Shown: piece after piece, positions 32,336 to 44,654 of the stretch
Layout of the letters: the number at the start of each line of letters is the position of its first letter
Numbering within the stretch: the stretch's first letter is position 1
Assembly (NCBI RefSeq): GCF_051020765.1
Contig: NC_134936.1
Coordinates: 3,843,045 to 3,907,044 of the forward strand
Direction: 5' to 3'
DNA: 64,000 bases
Source of the DNA: Lasioglossum baleicum
Taxonomy: Eukaryota > Arthropoda > Insecta > Hymenoptera > Halictidae
The notes under the pieces: generated by a model
Seen by the model: only the letters and a program-made list of their open reading frames with translations
What the model was told of the DNA's origin: nothing
Databases searched by the model: none
Position numbers and translations under genes: made by a program

Positions 32336-33187
32336 ATGAGTTCAAAAGACGGTGCAAAAGACGGGAACGAGATGGAAGGAACAAATATCACCACTACTAC
32401 CTTGAAGGTACCTCCATTTTGGCCGCAGAAACCAGCCTTATGGTTTAAACACGTGGAATCACAATTCGCCGTCGGAAAAATCACGGGTGACCAGGCTCGG
32501 TACGATTTGGTTGTGGCTCGACTTGACACCCGCAGCATTGAAGAGGTGGAGGAGATTATTCTCAATCCGCCCCAGGTGAACCGGTACGAGACCCTTAAGG
32601 CGGAGCTGGTGAGACGTCTCTCGGATTCTGATACGACGCGAATTCGGAAGCTGTTGGAGACGGAAGAAATTGGCGATCGTACGCCAACGCAATTTATGCG
32701 TCATTTGCGTCGGTTAGCCGGACCGTCTATCAACGAAGAATTCCTGGTGGAGATTTGGCGGAATCGTCTTCCGGTGGAGACGCAACTAATTCTGGCGGCC
32801 ACGTCAATTAAGGTGGGGACCAAGTTGGCAGAGATCGCTGATCGGGTCCACGACATTCCGGGCAGTAAAAGAAAAATCGCGGAGGTCAGCTGTGGACAGG
32901 CGAGCGGATCTGCGGACAACAGTTCACTTCGTGAAGAGATCCGTCAAATGCGTCTACAACTGAACGCAGTTTTACGCGAGTCTCGCGGACGCCGACGGGG
33001 GTCGCGACCTAATTCGCGGTCGTCATCACGCAGTTCGAACCGTAGTGACGGAGAGGAACATTTCGGAAGACGGTCACCAACGACAGATCGTTTGTGTTGG
33101 TACCATCGCGTGTGGGGTGAAAAGGCTGCGAAATGCAAAGAATTTTGCAAGTGGAAATCGGGAAACGAGGTAAACCGTCGATCGTAA
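32336..33187 (+). CDS. gag: Gypsy gag polyprotein, 283 aa
   Basis: Structural protein that packages the element RNA into particles. The first ATG after the primer site is at 32336 (MSSKDGAKDGNEMEG). The N-terminal half has PPFWPQKPALWFKHVESQF and LVRRLSDSDTTRIRKLLE, typical of the capsid-like gag of insect Gypsy elements. Then comes an Arg/Ser-rich basic stretch (about residues 220-240), and near the C-terminus a Cys/His motif CWYHRVWGEKAAKCKEFC instead of a classical CCHC knuckle. The frame ends at 33187, but pol overlaps it in the -1 frame through GGGAAAC at 33160. No stop or frameshift damage is visible. Confidence 0.9.
   Translation: MSSKDGAKDGNEMEGTNITTTTLKVPPFWPQKPALWFKHVESQFAVGKITGDQARYDLVVARLDTRSIEEVEEIILNPPQVNRYETLKAELVRRLSDSDTTRIRKLLETEEIGDRTPTQFMRHLRRLAGPSINEEFLVEIWRNRLPVETQLILAATSIKVGTKLAEIADRVHDIPGSKRKIAEVSCGQASGSADNSSLREEIRQMRLQLNAVLRESRGRRRGSRPNSRSSSRSSNRSDGEEHFGRRSPTTDRLCWYHRVWGEKAAKCKEFCKWKSGNEVNRRS
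33160..33166 (+). promoter_or_regulatory. -1 frameshift heptamer GGGAAAC
   Basis: G GGA AAC in the gag frame, seven codons before the gag stop. The -1 frame from here is the pol frame. The same heptamer occurs at the same place in the deleted element at 25758. A downstream RNA structure was not evaluated. Confidence 0.85.
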
Positions 33188-36100
33188 ACGCGGCAGTTCT
33201 CGACGGTCCTTATTCTGGCCGCATTTTCGTGACGGACAAAAAGACGAAAACAAAGTTTCTCGTGGACACGGGGGCGGACGTGTGCGTATTTCCGCGATCG
33301 CGTATCAGTGACCAGTTGCCGATGGATAATACGGAACTTTTCGCGGCAAACGGCACACGTATCGCCACGTATGGCACGAAGACCGTGCACTTGGACTTAT
33401 CGTTACGACGCAGTTTCTTATGGAAATTTATTGTGGCCGATGTGGATGGACCGATAATCGGGATGGACCTGTTGTCGCATTACAATCTACTCGTTGATGC
33501 GCGCAATAAACGTTTAGTCGACGCGACGACGAAGTTGTTCGTGAGTGGTTGTGCGGCGAGTAAAAGTCTTCCGACGGTAAAAACAATAGGGAGTGATACG
33601 GTGTACCATAGACTTTTAGCGGAGTTTCCGGATTTGACTCGACCGACGGTATTTCGGCGGGAGGCCGTGAAACATAACGTGGTGCACCACATTCAGACGA
33701 CTCCAGGACCACCCGTATTCAGCAAGCCACGGCGGCTCGCTCCGGATCGGTTGAAGGTGGCTAAGGCGGAGATTGACCTGATGTTGCGGCAGGGTATAAT
33801 CCGTCCCTCTAAAAGCGCATGGGCCTCACCGCTGCACCTGGTGCCCAAGAAGGACGGCAAAACTCGACCGTGCGGGGACTACCGCCCGCTTAATGCTCGT
33901 ACTGTTCCTGACAGGTATACGCCGCCTCATATTGAGGATTTTGCGCAATTCTTACATGGCAAACGGGTATTTTCGAAAATGGACCTGGTTCGGGCGTACA
34001 ACCAGATTCCCGTTGCGCCTGCGGATATTGAAAAGACGGCGATAACGACACCGTTTGGTTTATACGAATTTTTATTTACGCCGTTCGGTCTTAGGAACGC
34101 TGCGCAGACGTGCCAGCGCTTCGTGGATCAGATCACCCGGGGGTTAGATTTCGTGTACGCGTACATTGACGATTTCTTCATCGCGTCCAAGAACGAATCG
34201 GAACACCGGGAACATCTACGGATTTTATTCGAACGTTTGAACCAACACGGAGTCGTTATCAATCCGGCAAAATGCGTTTTTGGTGTAAGTGAGATTGAGT
34301 TCCTCGGGTATAGCGTCAATAGCGAGGGGGTAAAACCTCTACCTGAGAAAGTAGACGCGATTAGGGAATTTCCCAGACCCGACACTATTAAGGTTTCACG
34401 CAGGTTTCTGGGGATGGTAAATTTTTATCGTCGTTTCATTGCTGACGCGGCTAGCCTCATGAAGCCATTGCACGACCTATTAAAAGGGTCGAAGAAGGGA
34501 AATTCGCCGGTACATTGGACGGAAGCGGCGGAGGAGGCTTTTGTTAAAGTCAAGGATAGCCTCGCGAACGCTACTATGCTTGCACATCCTGCACCCAACG
34601 CACCGATTAGTATCGTGGTCGATGCGTCTGATTATGCTGTCGGAGCAGCGCTGCAACAGTACATAGATGAGGATTGGCAACCTTTGGCGTTTTTCACGAA
34701 AGCACTCTCTGTCGCGCAGTGTAAATACAGTGCGTATGATCGCGAGCTACTGGCTATTTACATGGCAATTAAACGTTTTCGACATTTGGTAGAAGGTCGG
34801 AATTTTATAGTTTTCACCGACCACAAACCCTTAACTTTTGCTTTCAAGCAGAAACTTGATAAATGTTCGCCTCGTCAGTTTCGTCATTTGGACTATATTA
34901 GTCAATTTACGACTGATATTAGGCATGTTAAGGGTTCGGAAAACACAGTAGCCGATGCATTGTCGCGTGTCGAGGTAGTAGCCGTAGCTCCCGACCATAC
35001 CACACTGGCACAAGCACAGGAAGATGACCCGGAATTGAGAGGGATTTTGGAATCGAACTCTTCTGCTCTTTCTTTGAAGAAGACGTTTTTCCCCGGTTTC
35101 AACGTTAGTTTATACTGCGACTCGACGAACGAAACCGTGAGACCCTTTGTTCCGACGCCATTACGACGTGCAGTTTTTAACTCGTTGCACGGACTCTCTC
35201 ATCCTGGGGTTCGGGCAACACAAAAATTAATTACGGAACGTTTTATATGGCCTTCAATAAATAAAGATTGCCGAGACTGGGCACGGCATTGCATTTCATG
35301 CCAGCGATCGAAGGTCACTCGACATGTCGCAGCCCCCGTCGGCAACTTTGACAATCCTTCCGTCAGATTTGAACATGTTCATATAGATATAGTAGGACCA
35401 ATACCAATGTCTCAAGGATTCAGATATTGTCTTACGTGTATCGATCGGTTCTCGCGCTGGCCGGAGGCTATACCTATCGTGGAGATCGATGCGGAAACGG
35501 TCGCGAAAGCATTCATAAACACATGGATTAGTCGTTTTGGCGTTCCTTTGAGAATAACTACTGATCAAGGACGTCAATTCGAGTCACGGTTATTTTATGA
35601 ATTATCGCGTATGATCGGTGCGTCTCATCTCCGTACGACCTCTTATCATCCTCAAGCCAATGGGATGGTCGAGAGATTACACCGACAAATGAAAGCAGCG
35701 ATTAAATGCCACGAGACGGATAATTGGGTTGATATGTTACCAATTGTCCTACTCGGTATTCGTACAGCTCATAAAGAGGACTTGAAAACATCTTCGGCAG
35801 AATTGGTTTTCGGTACGGGTATTCGTCTTCCGGGGGAATTTTTTGTCACGGGTCGGGAAGATTCGCAATCGGATTTTGTGAGACGGCTCAGACAACATTT
35901 CCGGAATATAAAGCCATCACCGGCCACGCGCCACGGTACACGTAAGACATTCGTGTTTAAGGAGCTTTCTACGTCCCCTTATGTATTTCTACGGCACGAC
36001 GCGGTTAAAAGTCCGTTACAGCCGCCGTATGATGGACCATTTCAGGTTATTAAACGAGGAGATAAAACGTTCGTCATCGACGTCAAAGGCAAGGAAGTCA

Positions 36101-36318
36101 GAGTCTCGATAGATAGGTTGAAACCGGCTTTCATTCTGAACGATGACATTGACGAAACTCCCCCGCAAACTATTATTTGCACATGGACTGACAATACAGC
36201 GACAACACATAGTTCGACCGACACGACTGCACCAAACAGCAACAGGGACGGACGCAGTTTACGACGATCAGGTAGAAGAGTTCGATTCCCCGATCGTTTT
36301 CAGGCTGGTCTTCGTTGA
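33160..36318 (+). CDS. pol: Gypsy pol: protease, RT, RNase H, integrase
   Basis: Open from 33133 and expected to be made as a gag-pol fusion by -1 frameshifting at 33160. Numbering from 33133: aspartic protease FLVDTGADVCVFP (about 42-54); reverse transcriptase with FSKMDLVRAYNQIPV (D at about 284), TPFGLYEFLFTPFGLRNAAQ and the catalytic YIDD (344-347); RNase H starting ISIVVDASDYAVGAALQQ (about 493) with TDHKPL. Integrase has an HHCC finger (HPGVRATQKL to CISCQRSK, about 690-730), and core residues in VHIDIVGPIP, TTDQGRQFES and NGMVERLH (D, D, E). The C-terminal end has PPYDGPFQVIKRGDKTFVI, a GPF-type module. About 1053 codons after the shift, full length for the family and uninterrupted. 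Confidence 0.95.
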   Translation, partial: GKRGKPSIVNAAVLDGPYSGRIFVTDKKTKTKFLVDTGADVCVFPRSRISDQLPMDNTELFAANGTRIATYGTKTVHLDLSLRRSFLWKFIVADVDGPIIGMDLLSHYNLLVDARNKRLVDATTKLFVSGCAASKSLPTVKTIGSDTVYHRLLAEFPDLTRPTVFRREAVKHNVVHHIQTTPGPPVFSKPRRLAPDRLKVAKAEIDLMLRQGIIRPSKSAWASPLHLVPKKDGKTRPCGDYRPLNARTVPDRYTPPHIEDFAQFLHGKRVFSKMDLVRAYNQIPVAPADIEKTAITTPFGLYEFLFTPFGLRNAAQTCQRFVDQITRGLDFVYAYIDDFFIASKNESEHREHLRILFERLNQHGVVINPAKCVFGVSEIEFLGYSVNSEGVKPLPEKVDAIREFPRPDTIKVSRRFLGMVNFYRRFIADAASLMKPLHDLLKGSKKGNSPVHWTEAAEEAFVKVKDSLANATMLAHPAPNAPISIVVDASDYAVGAALQQYIDEDWQPLAFFTKALSVAQCKYSAYDRELLAIYMAIKRFRHLVEGRNFIVFTDHKPLTFAFKQKLDKCSPRQFRHLDYISQFTTDIRHVKGSENTVADALSRVEVVAVAPDHTTLAQAQEDDPELRGILESNSSALSLKKTFFPGFNVSLYCDSTNETVRPFVPTPLRRAVFNSLHGLSHPGVRATQKLITERFIWPSINKDCRDWARHCISCQRSKVTRHVAAPVGNFDNPSVRFEHVHIDIVGPIPMSQGFRYCLTCIDRFSRWPEAIPIVEIDAETVAKAFINTWISRFGVPLRITTDQGRQFESRLFYELSRMIGASHLRTTSYHPQANGMVERLHRQMKAAIKCHETDNWVDMLPIVLLGIRTAHKEDLKTSSAELVFGTGIRLPGEFFVTGREDSQSDFVRRLRQHFRNIKPSPATRHGTRKTFVFKELSTSPYVFLRHDAVKSPLQPPYDGPFQVIKRGDKTFVIDVKGKEVRVSIDRLKPAFILNDDIDETPPQTIICTWTDNTATTHSSTDTTAPNSNRDGRSLRRSGRRVRFPDRFQAGLR

Positions 36319-37543
<1,225 letters not shown>

Positions 37544-38087
37544 TGTAGTGGACATGGTGCGTTGGAAAGAGGGACTTTCCGGACGCGGAAATTCCATCCT
37601 TCTCAAGTGTGCACGTTGGACGGTTGCGTTGAGGGTTCGGTCGTAAAAGTGACGATTGCCAGAACCCTGACCCAACCGTTGCAATGTCCTTGGCAACGAC
37701 GATTTTTGAATTGTTTTGGGGAAGAAAACTTTCTCCTTACTCTTGAGGAACGGAGAATTCCTCCCCTTATTTTAACGGTTTTTCCCACGTTGCTAATCCT
37801 CCCACCAAAAAGGATTTTTACCAGTAGACCAGAAAGCTTGTGGCACTCGTTGAGAACGCATCGCTCTAGAGTTGTCCGCGCTACGTGACGTTATATCTTT
37901 GTACTTTGTAGTACGTGATAGTCGTTAACGTTATAATCTAGTTTTCTCGTTATTGTCGTTATTGTTACATTTCGTTTTATTTTGTTATTGTTATGTGTTA
38001 TTGTTTTGATAAATAAACATTTATATTCGTTGTCTGTTGACCACGCGAAACATATTTGTTACACACTGAACTACCCGTCATCCTAAA
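37544..38087 (+). repeat. 3' LTR of the Gypsy element
   Basis: 544 bp. Differs from the 5' LTR at about 37929 (C for G), 37957 (C for T) and 38039 (G for A). Followed by the TSD CTTT. Confidence 0.9.
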
Positions 38088-38621
38088 CTTTATTGACCAA
38101 TGGAAAGTGCATTTGTATTTCCTCCGCTATTCTGTGCAATTCATGTGCTACACATGTTGTATGTACCATATTAGGTTAAGATTTGGTTAGGATTATTACA
38201 TAAAATAAAAAAATCTAAAAACATATGTACATATATTTTGGTATCGTACACATTAGGGTGGACCTTAGTTACTCTTGGTGAAAAAATTTTTTCGGAATTT
38301 TAATGGTGCGACCCCGTCAATTTGTGCCATTTAGTGAAAAAATAAACCCTGTAAAAAATCAACTCGATCGGGCAATGAGAAGACGTGCCACAACGACTTT
38401 GTTTATGTAAAAAAATTAAATTTCACTAAAAATAGGAAAAACAGTTTTTAGCACATTATTTCATTATTAGATGTCATTTTAGACCAATATCTTTAATTGT
38501 AATAAAAAAAAGTTATTTATTAACAATTAAATTAATTTGTTTAAACGAAGATTGCAATATTTTTTTGCAATATATTTTGTTATTAATAAATACATACGTT
38601 TATAAATATTGGTGGTATTTA

Positions 38622-40957
38622 TTATAAATGTTGACTTAATGTTTTTTTATCGACTGTAGGGTAACGCTGTTTATACTCTGATACAATTTGTAAAATGTCC
38701 TGTCTCTCGTTTTCATCTTTGGTAATACAATCGGAATACTCTTTCATTAATTTTACTGCTCGTTCAGCTACATCATTAACGATTTGTAAATTCCCTACAA
38801 TTCTTGTCGCCGCTTTATAATTATTATCCGCTTCCCACAATGCTGGGTCCTTAGACATAAAATCTATATTTATATCAAATCTAGAAAAGAATTTCAATGT
38901 TTGTGTAGAAACAAAATTGTCCATAGTAATATCTATATATAGTTTAATATCTTTTCTAGGAATGACCAATTTTTTACAATTTTGTTCTTCTTCTTTGTTG
39001 AGTGCTTCAACCATCTTTTTTTTAATTTCTACAGAAATGTGTGGATCAAAAAATGACAATCCCACATTTTCTGGTGACAAGTACCATAAGTGATTGCTCA
39101 GTTTTTGCAACGTAGCATTACTTATGGTTTCGTCAATCTCTTTATATTTCCATAGATCACTTAATAGTTCTAAATCTAACCGGGGTGCTATCGCAGGTAC
39201 AGTGGTACGTACCCAAGCGAGTATGTATATATTAATTAAAAAAATACAAATACTTTGTATCCATAACTTTTTCTCACTACTTAAATGAAATTCATTCCTA
39301 AAAATATAAATTTTTATGCAATATATAGCCTTAGCCATCCACCTCGCATGGTGGAATGCGCCAGGCATCCTAAATCTAACACCTTTAGGTGGAGTTCCGC
39401 CTAGAAAAATTATCATAAGTTCTATCAGTTCCTTGTAATCATCCCTCGGTTGAATTTGTTGCAAATTGTGTATTGCCGCTTCAATCTTTTTATCAATCTC
39501 TATTACATTTTGACGTACAAATTCATCTTCTACGCCGGGCTTAAAATTGTCTTTATTTATTGAACTCCAAGAATTTTTAAATTTCTTAAAAAGAGGAACA
39601 TCTGGACCCGTCGACTTTTTCATTTTTGTATCAAATGCAGCACGTAAAATTAATTCATAAATTATACAATAATTCTTTTTCTAATTTTTGTTCCAATAGA
39701 ACGCAGGCTCCTTGTATTCTGCCGGTGTTGGTTGCGGTCGTATCAAAACAAAGGGCTTCTACTTGCTGTGATAAATTCCATTCTTCTGTCTTAGAGAAGA
39801 TTGCCGACGCTTGATTGGCCCCACTACCCGATGGTATAACTGGAATTCCCAATAATTTTTTAATTTCCCCGCAACTTATAACTATCGGTAATCGTTCTAC
39901 ATTTTTGTGGCTTATATCTGGTATAAGTGTAGCATCCCAATGAATAGTTATGCCCCTAAGATTAATTTGTCCGAACATTTCTTGCAACTGTGCTGCATGC
40001 TCAGACCGATAATTATGTCGATATCTTCGAATAGATGTTCTATTTATTATTAATTCATTTAGGTCATGACCTAAACATTCTGCTGTTGCCATAACAATTC
40101 GAATTGCATCACGGTCGCTTATTCTACACGAATCTAAAACAGCTACTAATTTTGGAGTAATAACCTTCTGCTTTCCTCGTCTTTTCTTGGGGTTACTCGG
40201 CCCAGGTATATTGTAGTCCTCTGCCTCGGTGTCATCACCGTCAGGTACCTGAGGCTCGTCCGAAAGAATTTCTATGGTTCTTGCTAACGGGACTTCTGTC
40301 TCTTCATCACTGGATGTGGACGTTGATTCTAATTGTACTGAATCTATAACGTAAAAATAAATTTGCTATAATTGGAAAATATAAATGTGAAAGCATTAGA
40401 AATAACTTCAAAACATTACCATTGATCGATGATTCCTGAGCCCGTTGCCACCGCATCTCTTGTTGTTCCTTCCGCTCTGCTTGTCTTTCTTCTTTCTCTA
40501 CTAATTTACGATCAATAGATGCCATCGAACCGATTCGTCTCTTTTCCCTCTGCTGCAGGAGGAATATCTTATCTTCCTCTACAGAAATCATTTCTAAGGC
40601 ATTCGCATGTGCGATATCGAATAAATCCTCTAATGAATCTATAAATTCTTGTTCTCGCTTTCTCTGTAGATTATTTTGGCGATTCGCGGTTTTATTAAGC
40701 GTTCGCCATTTGTTGTATAGTTTTTCCACTTTATTAATACTATCCGATGTTTTTTTTATTGGAATTCTCGCCTTTTCCCAGAAAATTTCTACTTCTTTCA
40801 TCACTAAAGCCGCACTTTCACGTAGATTTAAATTCACTTTTCGCATATTATAGAACAATACACGTAAAAGTTGTCCGTTGCTTGGTAATTTAGCCCCAAC
40901 AATTTGTGACTCAAAGTGATTTAATAGGAATAACTGATCACTGCTCCTTGTTTCCAT
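38622..40957 (-). pseudogene. Transposase-like gene of the 3.3-kb transposon, broken
   Basis: Exon 1 starts at the ATG at 40957 (METRSSDQLFLLNHFES) and encodes a DNA-binding-like helical part and a charged coiled-coil segment (ERQAERKEQQEMRWQ). An apparent intron at 40344-40419 has GT...AG ends. Exon 2 (to about 39655) has an acidic linker, a basic KKRRGK patch, and IHWDATLIPDI and CFDTTATNTGRIQGAC, both Asp-containing motifs that could be catalytic. A small deletion and frameshift near 39650 then separate it from the C-terminal part (39640-38622), which has FHHARWMAKAIYCIKIYIFR and NDVAERAVKLMKEY. The layout resembles a transposase I cannot name. The break probably inactivates it. Confidence 0.65.
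40344..40419 (-). other. Predicted intron, 76 bp
   Basis: Donor ATG|GTAATG and acceptor ...GTTATAG|ATTCAG on the minus strand. Joining the exons keeps the frame open from SSING to DSVQLE and onwards. Inferred, no transcript data. Confidence 0.65.
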
Positions 40958-41535
40958 CTTACTCAACTCTCTGTAGTATTTCCAATGCGAGTGCTACGAA
41001 GATTCGGCCTAGACTGCAGTGAGAAGTGAGTTCTCTTGTCGATGGACGTACGAAATGAGTTTAGGTATAACCATAAAAGAGGGGAGGCTTCTAAAGGGCC
41101 TAACGGAAAGTTTCCGAGGGTCAGTGGAATAGGTAAAAGGTTCTCAGGTAGCTGCAGCAAGCAAAACCTTGCTGACAGGTAACAGTGGTTTTCATTTCAT
41201 ATTGTAGTACTCTTGTACTCTTATACGCTAAAGGTTCAAACTTTCGAATAAATTATTCAAACTTATAAGTAAATATTGTTATTAAATAACCGAGAAATGA
41301 TACTTTTGGTAAATAATAATAATTTTTTCAGCGGAAATGTTACAATGGAGTTATAGATAGAATTGGAGTAAAACTAGTGAAATTTCCAAACTTCAAGTCA
41401 ATTGTGGCACCCTTTCCCTTTGTCCTATCGACTTCCGCTTTTGCAGAAATTATTTTATTATCAAATGGAACAAATCTAGAGGGTCGCACATAAAAATTTC
41501 GATGGTGGAAAATAAGGTCCACCCTAGTACACATA

Positions 41536-42120
41536 CAGTAGCGGACAAAAGTTTAAGACCGCTCTAAATAAAACGATAACTTTTTTAATATTGTACTATA
41601 CGATTTGAACTTTTTGGGGAAGCTAGAGCATTTAGTTTACTAAAGGATGTGAAAAGAAATTTTTTCAAAAATTGCAATTGATCGGAATTGTTGAAAAAAA
41701 GTTGATTTTTTAACTTTTTTATGTGGGCCTATATTGAAAATTTAAAAAATACGTTTTGTAGATCTGTGTCAATTAAACATATTCTGAAAATTTCGTCAAG
41801 ATCGGTCGACGTTGCAATGAGCTACAAACGTTTAAAGATGGTAGCTCATTGCAACGTCGACCGATCTTGACGAAATTTTCAGAATATGTTTAATTGACAC
41901 AGATCTACAAAACGTATTTTTTAAATTTTCAATATAGGCCCAAATAAAAAAGTTAAAAAATGAACTTTTTTCAACAATTCCGATCAATTGCAATTTTTGA
42001 AAAAATTTCTGTTCACATCCTTTAGTAAACTCTAGCTTCCCAAGAGTTCAAATCGTGTAGTACAATATTAAAAAAGTTATCGTTTTCTTTAGAGCGGTCT
42101 TAAACTTTTGTCCGCTACTG
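41536..42120. mobile_element. 585-bp fold-back MITE with TA TSD (first of a pair)
   Basis: Termini CAGTAGCGGACAAAAGTTTA and complement ending TCCGCTACTG. Arms of about 290 bp meet near 41828. TA lies before and after. It abuts the 8-bp TSD of the 3.3-kb transposon. Mariner-type ends, no transposase. Confidence 0.9.
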
Positions 42121-42124
42121 TATA

Positions 42125-42490
42125 CAGGGTGTCCCAAAATTCGGGAAATTCCCGAAAGGGGGTGGTTCCTGAGACCATTCTAAGAGACATTTTCCTATGC
42201 ACCAATGTCAACTGCGGCTTTGTTTAGGAGTTATTAACGAAAAACACGGACCAATCAGAGCGCGCCCTGGCCCGGCGCGCCAAGCCGCGTCGGCAAGCGA
42301 GTGTCGCGGTACGCCGTGACATCGCATCGTGACGGCGCGGCGGCCCAGGGCGCGCTCTGATTGGTCCGTGTTTTTCGTTAATAACTCCTAAACAAAGCCG
42401 CAGTTGACATTGGTGCAAAGGAAAATGTCTCTTAGAATGGTCTCAGGAACCACCCCCTTTCGGGATTTTCACGAATTTTGGGACACCCTG
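42125..42490. mobile_element. 366-bp fold-back MITE with TA TSD (second of the pair)
   Basis: Termini CAGGGTGTCCCAAAATTCG and CGAATTTTGGGACACCCTG. Flanked by TATA on both sides; the left TATA is shared with the MITE ending at 42120. The centre is GC-rich (CGCGCCCTGG...), unlike the AT-rich surroundings. Confidence 0.9.
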
Positions 42491-43048
42491 TATATTTTTT
42501 AAGCAAAGATACTTTAAAAAAATGTGACAGGAGATTGAAAATTCGAAGATTAATTGTGAAAAACTCGCAAGAAAATTATTGTTTTATATTGATTTAAAAC
42601 AGTTGTGTATTAAGATATTACACCTTTACACAATATATACAATATTTTATGCTATCATAAAAAAATTTAACGAAACTAATAAACATGATATATAACTATT
42701 TATTAAAAAATACAATAAAAAATATAATAAATATATTATAAAATACAATAACTATTACATAATATTGAAAACATAGTCTTTTAAATATTACAATACGCAT
42801 CTCAATATTGCATACATATACAGTGGCCGAAATAATGATAGGTTCATAGCCCGAACTAGCGTGTTTACTGTTGTCATTATTATCTGCATCGCGGAACAAC
42901 TCCTATGGTATTTGTTTATATTTAGAAAAGTCGTGTTCTTACTACTGTAAGATGCATTTAGTTTAGTTTCGACAGCGCAAGTGTTTTTACACATACACGC
43001 AGACGCGCACACACACGAACACAACGCACGCGCGCAAAAAACTCCTAA
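42491..43048. other. AT-rich sequence after the hAT stop codon
   Basis: About 560 bp with a CACACGCG-rich patch (42990-43035). It includes CAGTGGCCGAAATAATGATA at 42831, which looks like a mariner or hAT terminus, but I found no inverted partner. Confidence 0.4.
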
Positions 43049-43121
43049 CTATAAAAATACATTTGTTTGGACAACCATAATGTCCTTTAAAATGTCATTG
43101 TTCAACCTCGATCTTTGGTCA
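43049..43121 (-). pseudogene. C-terminal tail of the split hAT transposase
   Basis: Reads DQRSRLNNDILKDIMVVQ and then reaches a stop at 43049-43051. It is the end of the hATC dimerisation domain of the gene that continues at 51485. With the Helitron (43122-51484) removed, the codon AAT joins the two sides and the frame stays open. Confidence 0.8.
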
Positions 43122-43935
43122 TCTATATATATAAAAATGCAGTGTTGACTCACTCACTCACCGACTAACGCCCAGGCTAAACCCTTGGACCTAGAAAACT
43201 GAAATTTTGTACAGAGGTTTCCTTTATGATTTATACAAGGGATAAGAAAGGATGTTGTGAAAAAGGGGTTGTAACGTTTGTATGAGGAATATTTTGTTCA
43301 TGGTCGGATTTACTTCATGCTTGGTCTTAAAGCTCTTTGGTATAATTTGTTACGGATGACGAACAGGTGTTCGATATCATCTCTGGCAGGAACCGTCCTA
43401 GATAAACGAACAGAGTTTTCTCCAGATAAACATACATAACTGTTTAGGTTAGTTTAGGGCCAAAACGTACGCACGACCAACTGGTCGTTGACAAAATACG
43501 AATGTTCACTTGAAGGGTACTGACAAGTACCACCCGTCATTGCAGGGCTATATAAGCCCTTACATTTCTACTCTCGTGGGTTAGTACTGTCGTAATCACG
43601 AATAGTTTCGCGTCGTGCTTCATCTCGGAAGTCAACTACCAGTGAGATCGGACGTTCGTTCCTTTTGAATCAAAGTTTAACCGTACAGATTCCGCGAGTT
43701 CGGTCTAAAATCTGTTAGGCAGTGACAAGGTTGCTCCGAATCCCCCGCATTGCCAGTGCGTCAACACCGTGCGTCTTAGCTTAGGTAATATCACCTTTCA
43801 ATTCTTTATATTCCAAATTCAGTCCATTCGCGACACAAATACACTTGTAGAACGAAATTCTATAGTAAGAATATATTTGTATTCTTTGATAATTAACTCA
43901 AATTTATTAAACCCATACTTATCGTCCAATATCCT

Positions 43936-44446
43936 TGTAGCGGAGTAGAGCGAACACTTAGGAAACCGTACTCGATGTTGCCGGTGACTACGCACAGCGC
44001 TGTGCGAGAAAGTGAGAGGCCGTGGAAAATAACTTGTACGAGTACACACAAATTGAATGATTGCGAGCGGACTGTGTTTACTGTCGAGAATGAGAATAGA
44101 AGATGATGAGAGACGGCGTTGTAACCCGTTTTAGCCACAGTACAAAGATTGATTGTATGATTATTCCGCGATTGGAGTTGACAAAGAGTGTTCGAAATCT
44201 GGTCCGTTTTCGAGGACCCGGAGATTCCTCAGAGCGGTGTCGTTGGATGATTGGCTCGACAGGATCACGCGAGTATGACGGATCGATGATTGGTGGATCA
44301 TCGTCGCGTGATCCTGTCGATACCCGAAGTCGGAGCGCGAGCCGATGAGCGACTTCGCGTGAAATCGCGATCGGACGCTGACGTCACGACGGGACGAATG
44401 ACGGTGTGTCGAGCTCGCCGACGCTCGCTCGATTCGCTCGCGAACA
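43936..44446 (-). repeat. 3' LTR of the BEL element
   Basis: On the minus strand it begins TGTTCGCGAGCG and ends CTCCGCTACA. Two substitutions against the other LTR, both in the GATTGC.AGCGGACTGT.TTTACTG area (44064 and 44072). Confidence 0.9.
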
Positions 44447-44654
44447 TACTGCCAGCCTTGAAATCTCGATTTCAACACAGTAATCGAGGGAGGTGCGAAT
44501 ATCGTCTTAAAGTAATGTCGGACGCAGCCGACGCCGCAGCGAAGGCGCTAGAATGCTTTTCATCATTTTTTTTTTTTTTTAATGAGCTAGTACTTGAGAA
44601 ACCAAATTGACATTATGATTGTGTACAATGACGGTCGCGAGACATAGACGCGAT

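Larger units (their letters stand above)
38254..41526 (-). mobile_element. 3.3-kb DNA transposon, superfamily not assigned
   Basis: Termini TAGGGTGGACCTTA and TAAGGTCCACCCTA are inverted repeats. The 8 bases GTACACAT flank both ends (38246-38253 and 41527-41534). The 8-bp TSD and TAGGG terminus point to a hAT-like group, but the encoded protein shows none of the hAT motifs I know. One minus-strand gene, with an intron and at least one break, fills most of it. Confidence 0.85.

Noticed and set aside
32263..32565. Minus-strand ORFs opposite Gypsy gag and pol
   Set aside because: Antisense shadows of a confirmed coding region.
42831..42850. hAT or mariner terminus CAGTGGCCGAAATAATGATA
   Set aside because: No inverted partner or TSD found, so it is not called as an element end.
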